Assembly (NCBI GenBank): GCA_900299235.1
Contig: OMIZ01000030.1
Coordinates: forward strand, 1 to 63,237
Source of the DNA: Actinomycetota bacterium
Lineage (GTDB): Bacteria > Actinomycetota > Thermoleophilia > Gaiellales > Gaiellaceae
DNA: 63,237 nt
Direction: 5' to 3'
Notes under the pieces: model-generated
The model's database searches: none
Told to the model about the DNA's origin: nothing
Seen by the model: the letters and a program-made list of their open reading frames with translations, nothing else
In this document: one piece after another, positions 8,783 to 19,484 of the stretch
How positions within the stretch are numbered: the stretch's first letter is position 1
Layout of the letters: each line of letters begins with the position of its first letter
Translations under genes and position numbers: made by a program

Positions 8783-9690
8783 ACGGCCGTCTCGATCCGC
8801 TCGACGAGTCGAAGCTCGGCGAGGTTGTCGTCAACGGCATTCGTACCCGCACCTACATCGACGGGCCGGAGGGGGCACCGATCCTTGTGTTGCTCCACGG
8901 CGGCGACTTCGGCCACGACACCGCGCTCGACTGCTTCAGTTTCGTGCTGCCGCTGTTTGCGGCGCGCTACCGGGTGATCGCGTTCGATCGCCTGGGGCAG
9001 GGGTACACCGACAACCCGCCCGATGATTCGGGCTTCACGATCGACGGGCTCATGGAACACACGCACGCCGTTCTCGACGCTTTGTGCCCCGGGCCGGTGC
9101 ACCTCGTCGGGCATTCGCGCGGGGGGTTTGTCGCCACGCGAGTCGCCGTCGAGCGACCCGAGCGCGTCAGCTCGCTCACGATCGTCGATAGCAACACGAC
9201 CGCCCCAGAGGATCCGACCTTCCCGAGCGGGCAGTTCTACCGTGATCTCGAGGCACGGATGCCACCAGGGCCACCATCGCTCGCATCAGTGCGGATTGAG
9301 CCGGACGCGCAGGCCTACGACCCGACAAGCGTCACCGCCGCGTTCCTCGACCGGATGTTGGCCATCGCGCAGCTCCCGATCCGCCAGGAGGGTGCACGAC
9401 GCCTTGAAACCGCTGACGGTGCGATCTGGCGGCCAAGCCTGAACGTTCGGCGCGAAGAGACGCTGCGCGTCTTTGACGAGCATGGGCTTGCGGTGCCGAC
9501 TCTCGTGCTCTGGAGCCGAGATGATCCGTCTGCTCCGCTTCGCCTTGGGTACGCGTTGTACGAGCGCATCGCCGCGAAAACAGCAGATGCGCGGCTCCAC
9601 GTCCTCAACCGGTCGGGCCACTATCCGTTCCGCGATCGACCGACCTCGTTCGTCGCGGCAGTCGCATCGTTTGTGGAATCCGTCGCCTAG
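8752..9690 (+). CDS. alpha/beta hydrolase
   Basis: LVLLHGGDFGHD, nucleophile elbow GHSRGG, C-terminal HYPFRDRP; GTG 8752 start overlaps the previous ORF (listed ORF begins 8650). Confidence 0.9.
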   Translation: MARPARVEALNGRLDPLDESKLGEVVVNGIRTRTYIDGPEGAPILVLLHGGDFGHDTALDCFSFVLPLFAARYRVIAFDRLGQGYTDNPPDDSGFTIDGLMEHTHAVLDALCPGPVHLVGHSRGGFVATRVAVERPERVSSLTIVDSNTTAPEDPTFPSGQFYRDLEARMPPGPPSLASVRIEPDAQAYDPTSVTAAFLDRMLAIAQLPIRQEGARRLETADGAIWRPSLNVRREETLRVFDEHGLAVPTLVLWSRDDPSAPLRLGYALYERIAAKTADARLHVLNRSGHYPFRDRPTSFVAAVASFVESVA

Positions 9691-9823
9691 CGCCACGGCC
9701 GATCCATACCGAACCCATTCGCCGCGGCAGGGTCGTTGCCGGTTGAATATGGCCTGTGACACCCCTCGGCGATAACCCAAGGAGCCACTCAACTTCTCGC
9801 TCTCTCGGTCGATTATCCGCAGC

Positions 9824-12242
9824 GTGATGCGCCTTCCGACCTCCCCTTCGCGGCCGCTCGCCGCGTGGGCACTAATCGCGGCAGGCCCTATCGCCGTTGC
9901 AATCTGGCTCAGCGGACCGTCTGGCCATCGGGGGTTTCTGATCGACGACGGCGCAGCGCTCACGTTCGTCGCGGTTGCCTGGCTGATCGGGCGCCGCACA
10001 AGCTTCCGCTCGGCACCCTTCTGGTTCCTGCTTGCCGCAACGACCTGGGCTGTCGGCGACGCGACGTGGGACGCCGTCGACTGGTCTGGGCACTCGGCCC
10101 CCTTCCCGTCTCCTGTCGACGCGCTGTACCTCAGCGGCTATGCCTTCGTCGGACTCGCGTTCGTCGTTGGCTGGCGCCACCAGCTTGGCGCCCTGCTTGA
10201 CAGCGCCATCGTTGGGACGTGCATCGGCATGTTCTTGTGGGCCGTCTACCTCGATCCGTCGCACGCCCCACACGAAACGCCAAGCAACGCCGTCGTCGGA
10301 GTGCTCTATCCGACGCTCGACCTGATCTTCGTCGGGATGCTCCTGCAACTGACGATCCTGCAATGGCGCCAGAGGAATGTCGCGCTGATCGCGCACACGC
10401 TCGGCATGGCCCTATTCCTGGTCTCCGACTGTGTGTACTCACGCGGCCAGATGCTTGGCACCTACGGCGCCCACAACATTGGAAGCGCGGGGTGGCTGCT
10501 GCTCTTTGCGCTCTGGCCCGCAGCCGGGCTGCACCCCTCGGCGAACAGAATGGGCTTGCCTACGGCGATCCGCATGACCAATGGACGCCTGGCAATCCTC
10601 GGAGCGAGCACGTTGCTCATCCCCGTTGCGATGACCATTCAGCAGTTCCACGACGGCGTCGACATCTGGGTGGTCATCGCGGCCGCGACGCTTCTCATCA
10701 TCTTCACCTTCTCGCGCGTCTGGTTGATCTTCTCCGACCTCCGCGCACGCGAGACGGCACTTGGGCAGACGAGCGCCCAGCTACACACGCTCATTGACAC
10801 CGCACCTGTCGCTGTGATCGCGGCCGACACGCAAGCGCGCATCACGATGTGGAATAAGACCGCGGAGCAGATGTACGGCTACACCGCCGAGGAGGTCATC
10901 GGGAAGCACACGCCGCTCCGCGCAGGGGAGTCGGCCGATGAGGTGATGGGCGACTTCCGCGAAGGGCGCCGCCTTTCACGCGAGGTCGTCCGCCGCCGCA
11001 AAGACGGCACCGAACTACACGTGATGGCCGTCGCCGCACCCGTCAACAACGAGGATGGCGAACTGCAGGGCGTCTTCACGATCCACGTCGACCTGAGCGA
11101 GCGGAACGAGCTTGAGGAGAAGCTCCGCCACGCGCAAAAGCTCGAGGCCGTCGGGCAGCTCGCAGGCGGTGTCGCCCACGACTTCAACAACCTCCTGACC
11201 GCGATCTCGGGCTATGCCGAGCTTGCCTATATGCAGGCGCAGGGCAACCCGGAGCTCCAATCAGAGATCGAGCAGATCGCACGTGCTGGCGATCGCGCCG
11301 CAGCCCTGACGCGGCAGCTGCTCGCGTTCAGTCGCAAGCAGGTATTGACGCCGAAGGTGGTCAACCTGAACGCCCTCGTCATGGACGTGAGCACGATGCT
11401 CAGCCGCGTGATCGGCAGCCACATCACTCTTACGACCGACCTCCACGACGGTGCGTGCCTGATCCTCGCCGACGCAAGCCAGGTCGAGCAGGTGCTGATC
11501 AACCTCGCCGTCAACGCCCGCGATGCGATGCCCGGCGGCGGCGCGCTCGTCATCACAACAGCGATCCGCAACAGCGATGGTGTCGATCAGGTGCTGCTGA
11601 CCGTGACAGACAGCGGAACCGGCATGGATGAGCAGACACAGAGCCGCATCTTCGAGCCGTTCTTCACCACCAAGGATGTCGGTAAGGGCACCGGTCTCGG
11701 CCTCGCGACGGTCTACGGCATCGTCAATCAGACAAACGGCACGATCGCCGTCAAGAGCGAGCTTGGCGTTGGCACAACCTTTGAGATCGCGTTTCCGTCG
11801 GCCGGCGATGAGGCGATCGCCGACGCTCCCGAATCACACGACACCGCCGGTCACGAGCGCGTCCTGCTTGTCGAAGACCAGCCAGCAGTTCTCTCCCTTA
11901 CTGCACGCATGCTTGCCGAAACACGGCTACAACGTCGTCTCGGCCCCGGATGGGAATGTCGCAGTCGAACTCGCCTCACGCGAACGGTTCGACATCCTCG
12001 TAACCGATGTCGTCATGCCCGGGCTGAACGGCCGAGAGCTGGCGCAAACAGTCACGGCTCTCCAGCCCGACATTGCGGTGCTCTACACCTCCGGGTACCC
12101 GGATCAGGAGCTTGAAAGCCGCGACATCGTTGGTGCCGTCTCGCTACTGCGTAAGCCATATTCGGCCGAGGCCCTCGCTGGTGCGGTGCGCCAGACGCTC
12201 GAGCTTCGATTGCCTGCTCTGAGCGAAACGCCCCTTCCGTAG
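9824..12242 (+). CDS. membrane hybrid histidine kinase (PAS-HisKA-HATPase-receiver), frameshift near 11918
   Basis: Multi-TM N-terminus; PAS ([39 protein letters not shown]); [45 protein letters not shown]. The receiver starts in this frame ([13 protein letters not shown]) and continues in the frame of ORF 11628-12242 ([12 protein letters not shown]...[17 protein letters not shown]...LLRKPYS). Confidence 0.88.
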
Positions 12243-12260
12243 CCACCGATCAGCGCCCGC

Positions 12261-13349
12261 GTGTTGTACCTTGAGGCTATGCGCCCAGGTACACGCCCGA
12301 TCGTCCTCCCTTGTCACGGCGGATCGACGCCGGCGGGTCGCGCAACCGTCATGGCAGAGTCGCTCGCTGCAACGGGAGACGCGGAGCTCGGCGACAGCCT
12401 CGACGAGATCGTTGCCGCAGCGCGAGACGGTCGGTCGGTGGTCACCCTCGACGGCTGCGCATCGGCATGTGGTGCACGACTCCTTGAGGCGCGTGGCATC
12501 GCCCCAACCGTCGAACTTGACCTTGGTCGGGTCAACGACGCCGAGCTCGCGCTGATCACACCCGAGCGTTTGGGGGACCTCGGTGCGCGTACCGAACCGA
12601 GTCGCCGTGCGAAGCGCCTTTCACGCCTCGAGAGCGGCACCGATGCCGCTGCCCCAGGGCGAGCGCACTCGACCGACGACTACCTCCTCGCGCTCGACTC
12701 GCTTACGACGCTGCGCGTCGAATGCGGTGCGCTGATTGCCGATGCACCGACGCTCTCCTCGCATGTCTCGCACGCGCTGCATGTCTCGCGGCCGACCGCT
12801 GGCGAGACGCTCGCTCGGCTTGAGCGCGAAGGCTACGTCGAACGCAACGCCCACAAGGAGATCCTCCTCACCGTCCACGGGCGCGCCGAGGCCGACCGTG
12901 TGATCCGGGCGCAGCGGATCCTTGAGCGGTTCGTTACCGACATCCTCAGCTACACGCCCGAAGAGAGCTACGAGCGCGCCCGCGAGATCTCGCCTGGCTT
13001 TGACGCCGAAGCGCTCGAGCGGGTCTACGGCGCCCTCGGGCAGCCGACCACATGCCCGCACGGCTGGCCGATCGATGCCGCCGAAGGACGCGCGACTGCA
13101 CGCGAGCTCACCGCGCTGTCAGCCGCAGTCCCAGGCGATCGCCTCGTCGTCGACCGGCTTGAGGAGAGCGCACGGTCGCGCCTGCCGGTGCTACTTGCTG
13201 CTGGCCTCAAGCCCGGCCAAGAGGTGACCGTGACTGCTGTCGATCACGCACAGGGCACGATCGCTCTCTCGTTTGCCGGCACGGCGACGACGGTTGAACT
13301 CGACGACGCCGCAGGCGCCTTCGTCCGTTCCGCCTCGCTCGCCGTTTAG
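12261..13349 (+). CDS. DGC-type putative zinc-binding domain fused to a DtxR/MntR-like metalloregulator
   Basis: N-term IVLPCHGGSTPAGR...VVTLDGCASACGARLLEARG; middle DDYLLALDSLTTLR...VSRPTAGETLARLEREGYVERNAHKEILLTVHGRAEADRVIRAQRILERFV (DtxR wHTH); C-term SH3/FeoA-like. Start may be ATG 12279. Confidence 0.8.
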   Translation: MLYLEAMRPGTRPIVLPCHGGSTPAGRATVMAESLAATGDAELGDSLDEIVAAARDGRSVVTLDGCASACGARLLEARGIAPTVELDLGRVNDAELALITPERLGDLGARTEPSRRAKRLSRLESGTDAAAPGRAHSTDDYLLALDSLTTLRVECGALIADAPTLSSHVSHALHVSRPTAGETLARLEREGYVERNAHKEILLTVHGRAEADRVIRAQRILERFVTDILSYTPEESYERAREISPGFDAEALERVYGALGQPTTCPHGWPIDAAEGRATARELTALSAAVPGDRLVVDRLEESARSRLPVLLAAGLKPGQEVTVTAVDHAQGTIALSFAGTATTVELDDAAGAFVRSASLAV

Positions 13350-13381
13350 AACCGTCAGCCCAATCTGCGATCGCAGGTAGT

Positions 13382-15136
13382 TTGCGGGTCGGCATGGGCG
13401 AAATGCGCAGCACCCGCTGGTTCGGCGGCAAGGACATCTCGGGCTTCATCCATCGAGCATCGATGCACGCCGAGGGCATTTCGAAGATGGCCCTCGACGG
13501 TCGGCCGATCGTTGGCATCTGTAACTCGTGGTCAGAGCTCGTCAACTGCAACCTCCACTTTCGCGGCCTCACAGAGTCGGTGAAGCGCGGCGTGTTGCTT
13601 GCAGGCGGTCTACCGCTCGAGTTCCCGGCAATGTCGCTCGGCGAGAACCTGATGAAGCCGACCTCGATGCTCTTCCGCAACTTGATGGCAATGGACGTCG
13701 AGGAGTCGATCCGGTGCTACCCGTTCGACTCGGTCGTGCTCCTCGGCGGCTGCGACAAGACCGTGCCTGCCCAGATCATGGCTGCGGTCAGCGCAGACCT
13801 CCCCGCGATCATGGTGACGGGTGGCCCATCGCAGCCCGCCTGGTTCCGCGGACGCCAGCTCGGTGCCGGCACCGACCTCTGGCACTACCTCGCCGAGCTG
13901 CGTGCCGGGCGGATGACCCAGGAGGAGTTCGACGAGCTTGAAGCCGCAGCGACGCCGAGCTTCGGCCACTGCAACGAGATGGGAACCGCATCGACGATGA
14001 CTTCGATCATCGAAGCGCTTGGTATGGCGCTTCCAGGCACCGCGTCGATCCCCGCCGTTGAGGCTGGTCGCGGTCGCGCGGCGGAGGAGACCGGTATCCG
14101 CGCCGTCGCTCTCGCCCGCGAAGGACTGCGCCCCTCCCAGATCGTCACCGAAAAGTCGCTCGACAACGCGATCACGTTGCTGATGGCGCTCGGGGGAGGC
14201 ACGAACGCTGTGATCCACCTGCTCGCGATCGCCGGGCGCGCAGGCGTGCCGCTGACGCTCGATCGCTTCCATGAGATTTCTCGCCGCACACCGGTGATCG
14301 CAAATGTCCGCCCATCAGGCGAGCATCTTGTTGAGCACCTGTACCACGCGGGTGGCATCCGAGCCGTACTCAAGGAACTGCTGCCGCTGCTGCACGGCGA
14401 TGCCTTGACTGTTACCGGCCGCACACTGGCCGAGGAGGTCGAGGGCGTCGAAGTTCTCGACCGCAACGTGATCTTCCCGCTCGACAAGCCGCTCGCTACC
14501 GAGGGTGGCATCACCTCGCTGCGCGGCTCGCTTGCGCCCGGTGGGGCGATCATCAAGCGCTCCGCAGCGTCGCCCGAGCTGATGCGTCATCGCGGCCCCG
14601 CGCTCGTGTTCGAGGACGTGTACGACGTTGCCGAGCGGATCGACGATCCCGACCTGCCAGTGACCCCCGACACGGTGATGGTGCTGCGCAACACCGGCCC
14701 AAAGGGTGGGCCAGGCATGCCTGAGTGGGGCCAGCTGCCGATCCCCAAGAAGCTGCTTGAGCAGGGCGTCACCGACATGGTGCGCATCTCCGACGCGCGC
14801 ATGAGCGGCACCGCGTTTGGCACCGTCGTCCTGCACGTCTCGCCCGAGTCGTACGCGAACGGTCCGCTGCGCGCGGTGCGCGATGGCGACCCGATCGTCC
14901 TCGATGTTGAGGCAGGTCGGCTCGACCTCGACATTCCCGCCGAGGAGATCACCCGTCGCCTTGAGGAACTCGGGCCGCCAACGCCGCGCTACAGCCGCGG
15001 CTACGGGCGCATGTACGTCGACCACGTGCTGCAGGCAGACGAGGGTTGCGACTTCGACTTTCTGCGCGCCGTGCCTGGCGAAGAGCCTCAGACGCTGCCC
15101 TATGGGCTGCTCACCGGCTCTATCGGCGGCTGGTAG
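13382..15136 (+). CDS. IlvD/Edd family dehydratase (sugar-acid or dihydroxy-acid dehydratase)
   Basis: GICNSWSELVNCNLHFRGL, LLGGCDKTVPAQIMAA, SFGHCNEMGTASTM, GPKGGPGMPEWGQLPIPKKL, ISDARMSGTAFGTVVLHVSPE. Confidence 0.93.
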   Translation: MRVGMGEMRSTRWFGGKDISGFIHRASMHAEGISKMALDGRPIVGICNSWSELVNCNLHFRGLTESVKRGVLLAGGLPLEFPAMSLGENLMKPTSMLFRNLMAMDVEESIRCYPFDSVVLLGGCDKTVPAQIMAAVSADLPAIMVTGGPSQPAWFRGRQLGAGTDLWHYLAELRAGRMTQEEFDELEAAATPSFGHCNEMGTASTMTSIIEALGMALPGTASIPAVEAGRGRAAEETGIRAVALAREGLRPSQIVTEKSLDNAITLLMALGGGTNAVIHLLAIAGRAGVPLTLDRFHEISRRTPVIANVRPSGEHLVEHLYHAGGIRAVLKELLPLLHGDALTVTGRTLAEEVEGVEVLDRNVIFPLDKPLATEGGITSLRGSLAPGGAIIKRSAASPELMRHRGPALVFEDVYDVAERIDDPDLPVTPDTVMVLRNTGPKGGPGMPEWGQLPIPKKLLEQGVTDMVRISDARMSGTAFGTVVLHVSPESYANGPLRAVRDGDPIVLDVEAGRLDLDIPAEEITRRLEELGPPTPRYSRGYGRMYVDHVLQADEGCDFDFLRAVPGEEPQTLPYGLLTGSIGGW

Positions 15137-15147
15137 CCGCTCAGCGT

Positions 15148-15600
15148 CTAGAGCGCAGGATCGGCGAGCGATCCTGCGATCGCATCGGAGAGCCACGCGC
15201 GCAGGTACGGGGCAAACGACGGTCGCACGAGGATCCGGAAGGCGTCGCTCGCCTGCCGAATGAGGATGACCTGCGCGCGAGCGAGCAGCGTCTGCGCACA
15301 GTCGCCAACCGGAAACGCAGCCTCGTCGAGATCAAGGCCACAGCCGGATGCGAGCACGTCGAGGGCATTCGCACCGGATAGGTCGAGGGCAATACGGTTG
15401 GCCGATACGTCAACCGCCGCCGCGGCAGACACAAAATCAGCCTCGGCGCCTCCCAGGACAAGCCACTCGTCGGGGCCGAGCCACACGACTGTATGCCCAT
15501 CAACGACGGCGGTCGTATTCGGGACGGTAGGAAAGCCCGCAGGCGCTGCGCCGCGAACCGAGATCTGTGCTGCGAGCGGAGTCTCAACGAACGCGGTCAT
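15148..15600 (-). CDS. soxG: sarcosine oxidase gamma subunit
   Basis: VVWLGPDEWLVLGG...; adjacency to alpha, delta and beta genes; 4-bp overlap with soxA. Confidence 0.8.
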   Translation of the reverse strand: MTAFVETPLAAQISVRGAAPAGFPTVPNTTAVVDGHTVVWLGPDEWLVLGGAEADFVSAAAAVDVSANRIALDLSGANALDVLASGCGLDLDEAAFPVGDCAQTLLARAQVILIRQASDAFRILVRPSFAPYLRAWLSDAIAGSLADPAL

Positions 15601-18032
15601 GCGACCTCCCCCGGATCGCCGTCGCGACGGGCGTTTTCGGGATCGACGAGCACAGACGAGACGATTGTTGCCTCGATCACACGGTCGCCGAGCGGAGCGA
15701 AGACCGTCTCACCGAAGCGGTTACGCCCGTCCTTGACGAGCGCCAACGCGAACGTACGACCGAGTGCTGCGCTTCGGTAGCTCGACGTCACATGCCCGAG
15801 CATCGGCACGGGAATCGCGACGTTGGGGTCGGCGACCAGCTGCGCACCCTCAGGAACGAGTTCGCTCGGATCTGCCGGGAGGAGACCAACGAGATGCTTG
15901 CGGTCGGTGCGCGCAGTGTCGGGTCGCGAGAAGGAACGCATGCCGATGAAGTCGTCCTTCTTCTTCGAGACGACCCAATCCATGCCGAGATCCTGCGGGG
16001 TAATCGTCCCGTCCGTCTCCTGACCAATGATGGGAAAGCCCTTCTCGGCTCGGAGTACGTGCATCGTCTCGGTGCCGTACGGCGTCACGTCGCCAGCGTC
16101 CGCAATCGCCTGCCAGAGAGCGAGCCCTGCACGGCCATCAACGTTCACCTCGAAGGCCAGTTCACCGGAGAAGCTCACCCGACAAACGCGGGCCCGAATG
16201 CCTGCGACCTCGCCTTCCCGGATCGCCATGAACGGAAACGCCTCGCGGCTGAGATCGATCGCCGTCAGCTGCTGCAGCAGCGCGCGCGAACCAGGGCCAA
16301 CCACGGCGACCGTCGCCCACTGCTCGGTGACCGATGTAAGCCACACACGCAGCTCGGGCCACTCGGTTTGGAGCCACTCCTCCATCCACGAGAGCACCGG
16401 TGCGGCGTTACCGGTGGTCGTCGTCGCGATGAAGCGCTCCTCACCGACGCGCATCACGACGCCGTCGTCGAACACCATCCCGTCGGCTTTGCACATCACC
16501 CCGTAGCGGCACATGCCAACGGCGAGCGTGCTCATCAGGTTGGTGTAGATGCGATCGAGGAAGATGCCTGCGTCAGGCCCCTGCACGTCGATCTTGCCGA
16601 GGGTTGACGCGTCCATCATTGCGACCGACTCGCGAGCAGCCGCGCACTCGCGCAGCACCGCGTCGTCCATCGACTCAGCACCAACCGGGAAGTAGCGCGG
16701 GCGCTTCCACTGTCCGACGTCCTCGAACACCGCGCCATGAGCGACGTGCCACGAGTGCATCGGCGTCTCGCGCGCCGGATCGAACAGCTCGCCGCGGTTG
16801 CGGCCCGCAAGCGCAGCGAACGAGACGGGCACGAACGGGGGCCGGAAGCTTGAGGTGCCGAGCTCTGCGAGTGGGACGCCAATGATCTCGGCTGCCGCCC
16901 CCATCGCGATCACACCCGACGTCTTGCCCTGATCCGACGCCGTGCCGATCAACGTGAAGCGCTTCAGGTGCTCGGCCCGACGCAGACCAGCGCCGATCCC
17001 TCGCCGGAGCTCGGCGAGGTCGGCGTCGCGTTCGAGGTCGAGGAACGTCACCGATTCGTCGCCGCCCGTTAGCCACACGGGCTGGACATCGGGCAGCGCC
17101 TCGCCCGCGGCGGCACCCACAACCTCGACACCGCTCAGCCCACCCGCCGGCACGAACGCGGCGATCCGGTCGTTCCACTGCACCTTGCCGCCTCGATGAC
17201 TCCACAGATTGAGGCTCGGATTCCAACCTCCCGAGACGGCCAACACGTCGCAGGCGATGGTCGTGCCGTCGTCGAGAAGGACACCCTCAAGGTGCTCCTC
17301 GCCGAGCGTGTCGACCACCCGACGGCCCGAGCGGGCATCGATCGTCGCAACCGCACCGGGAAAGTCGAGAGCCGAGTCGTTGGTCGTGTAGACCGCGACA
17401 CGCGCCGCCCCGAGGTCATACCGGCGCGCCGCATTCGCGAGCATCACACCCGGGCGGTCGTTGTTCGGGAACGCGATCGGCCGCTCGACGGCACCGGTCG
17501 CAAGCACGATGCGTTTCGCACGGATGTGCCAGACGCGACGGTCGCGCTCGACGGCAACAACGTAGTTCCCGTCGTAAAGCCCGACTGCCGTCGTGCACGT
17601 CAACACGCGCAGGCCCTGACCGCGATCAGATGCGAGCGCGCACTGCGGACTCGCCTCCAACACGATCACCCGCCCCTCGGCCTGTTGCGCGGCCGCTACT
17701 CCGGCTGCACCGCCACCGATCACAAGCGTCTCGCAATGGACGTACCGAGCGTCGTATCTCGTCTCGTCGGGAGCCTCGAAGATCCGCCCCTTCCCCTTGA
17801 GCGGCTCCGCGACCAAGCCGTCGGTCAACGCAACGAGCGTCGCCCGCTGCATCGGCTTGTGCCCGATCTGAACGAGCGCGTTCGGCTCCTCGTCAGCCCA
17901 CGCGAACACGCCACGCGGACGACCTCGGCCGATGCTCTTGAAGCCACCGCGGACACCATGCCGAACCAGCGCAGCGGCGAGCGTCTCGCCCTCACGACCG
18001 TCGTACTCGGTGCCGGCGAAGGTGAACTTCAC
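15597..18032 (-). CDS. soxA: sarcosine oxidase alpha subunit
   Basis: N-terminal 2Fe-2S-like fold (FAGTEYDGREGETLAAALVRHG), FAD domain (LVIGGGAAGVAAAQQAEGRVIVLEA), GcvT-like C-terminal half; GTG 18032 overlaps the soxD stop by 4 bp. Confidence 0.92.
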   Translation of the reverse strand: MKFTFAGTEYDGREGETLAAALVRHGVRGGFKSIGRGRPRGVFAWADEEPNALVQIGHKPMQRATLVALTDGLVAEPLKGKGRIFEAPDETRYDARYVHCETLVIGGGAAGVAAAQQAEGRVIVLEASPQCALASDRGQGLRVLTCTTAVGLYDGNYVVAVERDRRVWHIRAKRIVLATGAVERPIAFPNNDRPGVMLANAARRYDLGAARVAVYTTNDSALDFPGAVATIDARSGRRVVDTLGEEHLEGVLLDDGTTIACDVLAVSGGWNPSLNLWSHRGGKVQWNDRIAAFVPAGGLSGVEVVGAAAGEALPDVQPVWLTGGDESVTFLDLERDADLAELRRGIGAGLRRAEHLKRFTLIGTASDQGKTSGVIAMGAAAEIIGVPLAELGTSSFRPPFVPVSFAALAGRNRGELFDPARETPMHSWHVAHGAVFEDVGQWKRPRYFPVGAESMDDAVLRECAAARESVAMMDASTLGKIDVQGPDAGIFLDRIYTNLMSTLAVGMCRYGVMCKADGMVFDDGVVMRVGEERFIATTTTGNAAPVLSWMEEWLQTEWPELRVWLTSVTEQWATVAVVGPGSRALLQQLTAIDLSREAFPFMAIREGEVAGIRARVCRVSFSGELAFEVNVDGRAGLALWQAIADAGDVTPYGTETMHVLRAEKGFPIIGQETDGTITPQDLGMDWVVSKKKDDFIGMRSFSRPDTARTDRKHLVGLLPADPSELVPEGAQLVADPNVAIPVPMLGHVTSSYRSAALGRTFALALVKDGRNRFGETVFAPLGDRVIEATIVSSVLVDPENARRDGDPGEVA

Positions 18033-18271
18033 GACAGGAAATCGTTGGTCGCAGTGTCTCGGACGGCGTCGAACCAGCGTCGGCAGCCCTGCGCGTGCAC
18101 CCAGCGCTCGGCGTACCGCCCTTTTGGGTTCTCGCGAAAGAACACAAACTGCGCCCACTGCTCATCGCTCAACGCGGAGGGCTGCGCCGGGTAGGCGACA
18201 CCCGCCTGACCGCCGTACGAGAACTCCGTCTCGTCACGGGGGCCACACCAGGGACACGTGATCTGCAACAT
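18029..18271 (-). CDS. soxD: sarcosine oxidase delta subunit
   Basis: CPWCGPRDETEFSYGG...HAQGCRRWF zinc-site pattern of SoxD. Confidence 0.92.
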   Translation of the reverse strand: MLQITCPWCGPRDETEFSYGGQAGVAYPAQPSALSDEQWAQFVFFRENPKGRYAERWVHAQGCRRWFDAVRDTATNDFLS

Positions 18272-19479
18272 CAGTGGGCCACCGCTGCTGCACCGTGCTC
18301 ATCGATCAGCGCGCCGGTCGTGAACCGCTCGAGCGAGAACGGCTCATTCAGCTCGTGTGGCCTTCCGTGAGCGAGCGTCCACGCAAACACCCAGCCCGAA
18401 CCCGGTGTCGCCTTGAAGCCGCCTGTGCCCCAGCCACAGTTAACGAAGAGCCCCTCGACGGGCGTCGACCCGATGATCGGCGAGGCGTCAGGACAGACAT
18501 CGACGATGCCGCCCCACGTTCGCAGCACACGTGCCTGCGCAAAGATCGGAAATAGCTCGAGCGCGGCGGAGAGCTGGTGCTCAATCACATGAATCGAGCC
18601 GCGCTGCGTGTACGAGTTGTAGGCGTCGATGCCAGCTCCCATCACGAGCTCGCCCTTGTGCGCCTGGCTGACGTAGACATGCACCGCGTTCGACATCACA
18701 ACGGTGTCGAGCACCTGCTCGTAGAGGTCAGAGACGAGCGCCTGCAACGGGTGGCTCTGAATCGGCAGCTCAACCCCCGCGTACTTCGCAAGCACGGATG
18801 AATGCCCGGCAGCGACGAGGCCGATCCTTCCGGCCGCGATCCGGCCCTGGGTTGTGTTCACGGCGACCGCACGTCCGCCAACGACCTCGATGCCTGTCAC
18901 CTCACAGCCCTGGATGATGTCGACGCCCAGCGCATCGGCCGCACGAGCAAAGCCCCACACCACGGGCTCATGCCGCGCGATGCCGCCGCGGCGCTGAAGT
19001 GTCGCGCCGAGCACCGGGTAGCGCGCCTCAGGCGAGGTATTGACGATCGGGCAGAACGCCTTCACATCCTCGGGCTCAAGCCACTCAGCGTCGACGCCAT
19101 TCAGTCGATTGGCGTTGACGCGCCGCTGCCCCTCACGCACATCGCCAAGCGAATGCGCGAGGTTGAGAACGCCGCGCGGGTCGTAGAGAACGTCGTAGTC
19201 GATGTCCTCGCTCAACCCCTCCCACAGCTTCAGCGAATGCTCGTAGATCGCGGCGCTCTCGTCCCAGAGGTAGTTGGAACGCACGACGGTTGTGTTGCGC
19301 GTCGCGTTCCCACCGCCGATCCAGCCCTTCTCGATCACCGCGATGTCGGTGATGCCGTGGTTCTTCGCCAGGTAGTAGGCCGTGGCGAGGCCGTGACCGC
19401 CAGCTCCGACGATCACGACCTCGTACGACGATTTCGGTTCCGGATTCCTCCAGAGAAAGTCGGGATGACCTTCTCGCAA
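18271..19479 (-). CDS. soxB: sarcosine oxidase beta subunit
   Basis: [56 protein letters not shown]-term [25 protein letters not shown]. Confidence 0.93.
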   Translation of the reverse strand: MREGHPDFLWRNPEPKSSYEVVIVGAGGHGLATAYYLAKNHGITDIAVIEKGWIGGGNATRNTTVVRSNYLWDESAAIYEHSLKLWEGLSEDIDYDVLYDPRGVLNLAHSLGDVREGQRRVNANRLNGVDAEWLEPEDVKAFCPIVNTSPEARYPVLGATLQRRGGIARHEPVVWGFARAADALGVDIIQGCEVTGIEVVGGRAVAVNTTQGRIAAGRIGLVAAGHSSVLAKYAGVELPIQSHPLQALVSDLYEQVLDTVVMSNAVHVYVSQAHKGELVMGAGIDAYNSYTQRGSIHVIEHQLSAALELFPIFAQARVLRTWGGIVDVCPDASPIIGSTPVEGLFVNCGWGTGGFKATPGSGWVFAWTLAHGRPHELNEPFSLERFTTGALIDEHGAAAVAH

Positions 19480-19484
19480 AGCCG

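Noticed and set aside
15597-18158. Listed long N-terminal extensions (soxA, Hyi 22084-23178, fused Hyu, HyuA 32572, D-aminoacylase 49747-51729, M20 47149)
   Set aside because: Extensions overlap upstream genes in another frame and have no domain-like sequence; downstream ATG/GTG starts giving short or 4-bp overlaps are more credible.
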